Assembly: GCF_900092025.1 (NCBI RefSeq)
Contig: NZ_FLTX01000005.1
Location: 1-64,000 of the forward strand
DNA from: Xanthomonas bromi
GTDB lineage: Bacteria > Pseudomonadota > Gammaproteobacteria > Xanthomonadales > Xanthomonadaceae
Direction: 5' to 3'
Length of the DNA stretch: 64,000 nt
A model generated the notes under the pieces. It did no database searches. It was not told the DNA's origin and worked only from the letters and a program-made list of their open reading frames with translations. Made by a program: the position numbers and the translations under genes. Numbering within the stretch: the stretch's first letter is position 1; each line of letters begins with the position of its first letter. Below are positions 60,847 through 64,000 of the stretch, piece by piece.

Positions 60847-62100
60847 ATGAAGTCGAAGTCGATGTGCACCACGGTTGGGTTGATTGCCATGTGCCTGGCC
60901 GGGTCGGCCGCCGCTGCCGGCAAGCCCCTGTACCAAACCGGCCCGGCGCTCAGCCGCAGCGCCGCTGCCACCGTCACCGCCGAGCCCTCGCTGCAACGCT
61001 TGTTGAGCGCACCATCCACGGCCAATGCACAGGTGGTCCAGCTCGATGCCGCAGCGGTGACCGCCGGTGAAAAACTGCTGGAATTGCAGCTGGATGGCCA
61101 GACCGTTACCGCCATTCAGGCCAAGGTGGATGCCCTGGAGGGCGGCGATAGCGTGTGGTACGGCAACCTCGGCCCGCGTGCCGGTACCCGCGCGCGGACG
61201 CTCTCGGGCGTAGACCCGCTGAACTCGGCCATCCTGGTGCGCAGCGGCGACACCGTCACCGGCACCATTCGTTACGCCGGCAAGCTGTATCGCCTGCGTC
61301 CGCTCGCCGATGGCCACCACGTGCTGGTGCAAGTGGATGAGCAACGCATGCCGCAGGAGCATCCGGCCGAATACAGCCTGCTGCCCAAGTTAGACATGCC
61401 CAGCGACGGACGCGTCACTGCCGCCACCGTCTCATCGGGTAGCCCGGCGACCATTCGCGTGCTGGTGGTGGCCACCAACAAGGCCGTGACCGCGTACGGC
61501 GGAAACATGCAATCGCTGGTGCAGCTGGCGGTGGCCGAGGCCAACCAGGGCTATATCAATAGCAATGTCGGCATCACCTTGCAGCTGGCGCGCTACGAGA
61601 CCACCAGCTACACCGAGACCGGCAACTTCACTACCGATCTGCAGCGCTTCCGCGTGACCAACGACGGCTACATGGACAGCATCCACACCAGCCGCAACAC
61701 CTACACCGCCGATGTGGGCGTGATCGTGCTGGACAACAGCAGCTACTGCGGTCTGGCTTCGGGTATCGGCTCAAACGCGGCAAGCGCGTTCGCCTCGGTT
61801 TACTGGGATTGCGCTACCGGCTACTACAGCTTCGCGCATGAAATCGGGCATCTGCAGAGCGCACGCCACGACGCCACCAACGACCCGAGCACCTCGCCGT
61901 ACGCCTATGGGCACGGCTACCGCTACGGCAACAGTTGGCGCACCATCATGGCCTACGACTGCTCCGGCGGCTGCCCGCGTCTGAACTATTGGTCCAATCC
62001 CAACATCAGCTACAACGGCGTGCCCATGGGCAATGCCAGCACCGCCGACAACCAGCGCGTGCTGGTCAATACCAAGGCCACGATTGCCGCCTTCCGCTGA
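60847..62100 (+). CDS. Secreted zinc metalloprotease, metzincin (M12-like)
   Basis: A 417-residue exported protease. The signal peptide is TTVGLIAMCLAGSAAAAG. After a pro-region of about 200 residues the catalytic domain has HEIGHLQSARHD, matching the metzincin HExxHxxxxxHD zinc motif, and the Met-turn TIMAYDC. Four cysteines surround the site (SSYCGLAS, YWDCATG, YDCSGGCP) and likely form disulfides. It is probably secreted and may act on host or environmental proteins. It starts near GGAGAG. Confidence 0.85.
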   Translation: MKSKSMCTTVGLIAMCLAGSAAAAGKPLYQTGPALSRSAAATVTAEPSLQRLLSAPSTANAQVVQLDAAAVTAGEKLLELQLDGQTVTAIQAKVDALEGGDSVWYGNLGPRAGTRARTLSGVDPLNSAILVRSGDTVTGTIRYAGKLYRLRPLADGHHVLVQVDEQRMPQEHPAEYSLLPKLDMPSDGRVTAATVSSGSPATIRVLVVATNKAVTAYGGNMQSLVQLAVAEANQGYINSNVGITLQLARYETTSYTETGNFTTDLQRFRVTNDGYMDSIHTSRNTYTADVGVIVLDNSSYCGLASGIGSNAASAFASVYWDCATGYYSFAHEIGHLQSARHDATNDPSTSPYAYGHGYRYGNSWRTIMAYDCSGGCPRLNYWSNPNISYNGVPMGNASTADNQRVLVNTKATIAAFR

Positions 62101-62125
62101 GTGTTGTTGAGTGATCCAAGCCCGG

Positions 62126-62152
62126 CCCGGCACCGCAAGTGCCGGGCTTTTT
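62126..62152 (+). terminator. Intrinsic terminator of the protease gene
   Basis: An 8-bp stem CCCGGCAC/GTGCCGGG (62126-62133 with 62139-62146) with a CGCAA loop is followed by C and TTTTT. Confidence 0.8.
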
Positions 62153-62236
62153 GGGCGACACCTGCGCACGTGGATCGCGCACACTAGGCGCACCGCCGGT
62201 GACTGTGCCGGCCCTGTCCTGTCGAGCGGAGCCCTC

Positions 62237-62653
62237 ATGTCCACGTCCCTGCGCTATGCGCTTGTTTTCCTGGCGGCGCTGACGGTTGCCGGATGCAAAC
62301 AGCAACCGGCCGATCCCGTTGCCACGCAGCCCAAGCCCACCGTTACCGCGCCCGCACCAGCCGCCGGCGACGCGCAAGCCCGCGCACTGAATGTGCTCGA
62401 AGCCCGCTTGCAGAGCGACCATGTGTATCCGGACAACTGCATCAGCATCATGGCCGAACAGGCCGATCCGCCTTCGCCGGACGCGTTCGAATTTGCGGTG
62501 CACGAACGCCACGGCGACGGCTGCCCTGGCGACCCGCGGACCAGCCCGGTACGCGACCGTTTCCGCGTGCAGACCGATGGCACGTTGCTGTGGTACGACG
62601 TGGTGAATGCGGATTTCGTCGGCTACGCCGAGCGTGCGCGCAGCGTGCAGTGA
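62237..62653 (+). CDS. Predicted lipoprotein of unknown function
   Basis: A 138-residue protein with a clear lipoprotein signal (YALVFLAALTVAGC, lipobox VAGC, acylated cysteine 20) and an Ala/Pro/Thr-rich spacer after it. The mature domain has one pair of cysteines (DNCISI and GDGCPGD) that could form a disulfide and ends in WYDVVNADFVGY. I do not recognise the family. The ATG at 62237 has GGAG nearby. It sits between the protease terminator and the convergent lpxH. Confidence 0.7.
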   Translation: MSTSLRYALVFLAALTVAGCKQQPADPVATQPKPTVTAPAPAAGDAQARALNVLEARLQSDHVYPDNCISIMAEQADPPSPDAFEFAVHERHGDGCPGDPRTSPVRDRFRVQTDGTLLWYDVVNADFVGYAERARSVQ

Positions 62654-62837
62654 TGCGTGACGGTCACTGATCGACGTGCGTGCAGCTCTGTTTCAGTAAG
62701 AGCCGCTCAGATGGCCCCGCGCAGCCGCGAGGCGATCGCATAGGACACGCCCGGGATGGTCCTGCGCGCCTTGAATGCAGCATCGCGTCGCGTCACTGCG
62801 CCTTGCCATGGCAGGCAGAGCACGCGGATCGGCCGGG

Positions 62838-63587
62838 TTACAGCGCCAACTGCTCCAGCGACACACCGTCGGCGTCTACATGCAGCACCGAGCCTTGTGC
62901 GTACCAGTCGCCCAGCACGATGCGCGTGCAGGTGGTGCCGCCGGCCTGCAGGGTGTGGATGGCAGGGCGATGGGTGTGGCCGTGGATGAGGCGGTCCACC
63001 CCGTACCACACGAAGGTGGCTTCCACTTCGGCCGGCGACACGTCGGTGACGGTGTCGAGCTGCGCCTGGTCGCCCTGCTTGAGTTCGGCGTAACGGGCCT
63101 GACTTGCCGCACGCGCCTGCTGCGCGAACGCTACGCGCGCGGCCAGCGGCTGCGCCAGGAACTGCGCCTGGAACACCGGGTCGCGCGTCTGCGCGCGGAA
63201 GGCCTGGTAAGCAGTATCGTCGGTGCACAGCAGGTCGCCGTGCAGCAGCAGTGTGGTGTGTCCGTACAGATCGATGACGGTGGGATCGGGCAGGATGCGG
63301 AAGCCCGCGCGCTGCGCGTAGGTCTCGCCCACCAGGAAGTCGCGGTTCCCCGGCATGAAGAACACCGGTACGCCCGCATCGGCCACCGCGCGCAACGCCA
63401 CTGCGACCGCGTCGGCGGCGGTGGCGGTGGACGGGGTGTCGTCGCCGATCCAGGCTTCGAACAGATCGCCCAGGATGTAGAGCGCATCGCTATCGGGCAC
63501 CTGCGTCTGCAGGAACTCCAGGAACAACTGGGTGATCGCCGGCCGGGCCGGATCCAGATGCAGGTCGGAAATGAACAGGGTGGTCAT
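62838..63587 (-). CDS. lpxH: UDP-2,3-diacylglucosamine diphosphatase
   Basis: LpxH (249 residues) hydrolyses UDP-2,3-diacylglucosamine to lipid X, the fourth step of lipid A synthesis, at the inner membrane. All metallophosphoesterase motifs are present: [38 protein letters not shown] and [10 protein letters not shown]. Start [11 protein letters not shown] is canonical. It is an essential gene in most Gram-negatives. In other genomes it adjoins ppiB, which is elsewhere here. Confidence 0.95.
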   Translation of the reverse strand: MTTLFISDLHLDPARPAITQLFLEFLQTQVPDSDALYILGDLFEAWIGDDTPSTATAADAVAVALRAVADAGVPVFFMPGNRDFLVGETYAQRAGFRILPDPTVIDLYGHTTLLLHGDLLCTDDTAYQAFRAQTRDPVFQAQFLAQPLAARVAFAQQARAASQARYAELKQGDQAQLDTVTDVSPAEVEATFVWYGVDRLIHGHTHRPAIHTLQAGGTTCTRIVLGDWYAQGSVLHVDADGVSLEQLAL

Positions 63588-64000
63588 GACGCCATTGTAC
63601 GGCGGGAGCGCGGTGCGGTCAGGGGCAGGGGACGCGGGAATTCGGGATTTGAGATTCGGATTGGGATGTGAGATGGGGCGTTGTTGATGCGGGGCTAAGA
63701 AGCTCAGGATTGTCGATCAGCGATCGGTCGCAGTGATCGGCAATCAGCGACCAGCGACGGGTGGGCATGCGTCAGTCATTGGCCCAGTAAGGAACCGGTG
63801 ATCAGCTTGAGTGGGCAGTTGCCCGCGTCGCAACGCTCGAGAATCGAGACTCAAGGCCTGAGTCCACTGATCGTTGATCGTGCAGGCTTGCCGCTTGTGA
63901 GCATTGCTCGCCACGACGCCGGTGCGCCAAGCGGCCTTCAGCGCCAATGAAGCGCGCAGCACTTGGAGCTTGCGTCTCTCACCGCCGGCCGCCAATGCAC
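63588..64000. other. Repeat-rich end of window
   Basis: 413 bases upstream of lpxH with repeated GATCGGC/GATCAGCGA-type words near 63715-63765 and the dispersed repeat copy at 63643-63666. A 252-base minus-strand open frame at 63744-63995 exists but shows no recognisable domain or start signal; it is probably not a gene. Confidence 0.4.
63643..63666. repeat. Dispersed intergenic repeat, copy 2
   Basis: Its reverse complement (ATCCCAATCCGAATCTCAAA and following) resembles the element at 44068-44093. Located just upstream of lpxH. Confidence 0.45.

Noticed and set aside
63744-63995. Minus-strand 83-codon open frame at the window end
   Set aside because: No recognised motif, signal peptide or ribosome-binding site, and it lies in repeat-rich sequence.

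Overview
The window reads as a chromosomal segment of a Xanthomonas species (Gammaproteobacteria, Lysobacterales). The evidence is high-GC coding bias, the gene order tuf - S10/spc/alpha ribosomal operons - dsbB, large TonB-dependent receptors, a plant-type (class II) DAHP synthase, a Tat-exported phospholipase C and an IS5-family insertion sequence. The species is not decided from sequence alone. No tRNA, rRNA or CRISPR array was seen.

Bases 1-15200 are the translation core, all on the + strand: the end of tuf and its terminator, a consensus promoter and leader, the S10 operon (rpsJ to rpsQ), the spc operon (rplN to secY) and the alpha operon (rpsM-rpsK-rpsD-rpoA-rplQ). Genes are tightly packed with several start/stop overlaps. 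Longer gaps holding hairpins precede rpsH, rplR, rpsE, rpsM and rplQ. The gene for L36 (rpmJ) is not seen in the secY-rpsM gap where many bacteria carry it.

Bases 15200-28300 hold dsbB, a TonB-dependent receptor, class II DAHP synthase, a small MscS-type channel, an amidase gene broken by two frameshifts, a DUF2127-like membrane protein, typA, ppiB, mdh and a beta-class glutathione transferase. Bases 28300-32000 form an unstable accessory block: a SleB-type cell-wall hydrolase, an IS5-family transposase remnant, an unrecognised gene whose N-terminus resembles type III secreted effectors, and an 865-bp IS5-family element with inverted repeats and a TTA target duplication.

Bases 32000-46400 are metabolic and envelope genes: fadH, a zinc-type alcohol dehydrogenase, an OmpA-family porin, an RsuA-family pseudouridine synthase, kbl coupled to an HNH nuclease gene, a complete sulfate importer (sbp-cysU-cysW-cysA), a TorF-like outer-membrane protein and tdh. 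Kbl and Tdh are consecutive steps of threonine breakdown but are separated by the sulfate operon.

Bases 46800-52800 pair a second TonB-dependent receptor divergently with a phospholipase C. An AT-richer patch follows. It carries a 212-residue effector-like reading frame interrupted by a single in-frame TAA, next to the 3' remnant of an S46 peptidase gene whose expected catalytic serine is alanine. Bases 52800-64000 hold a histidine phosphatase, a membrane protein, folC, a two-SPOR-domain protein, cvpA, purF, a small lipoprotein, a DUF455 ferritin-like protein, a secreted metzincin protease, a lipoprotein and lpxH.

The most interesting accessory signals are the two effector-like loci (29725-30534 and 51665-52303), both at sites of gene loss or insertion.
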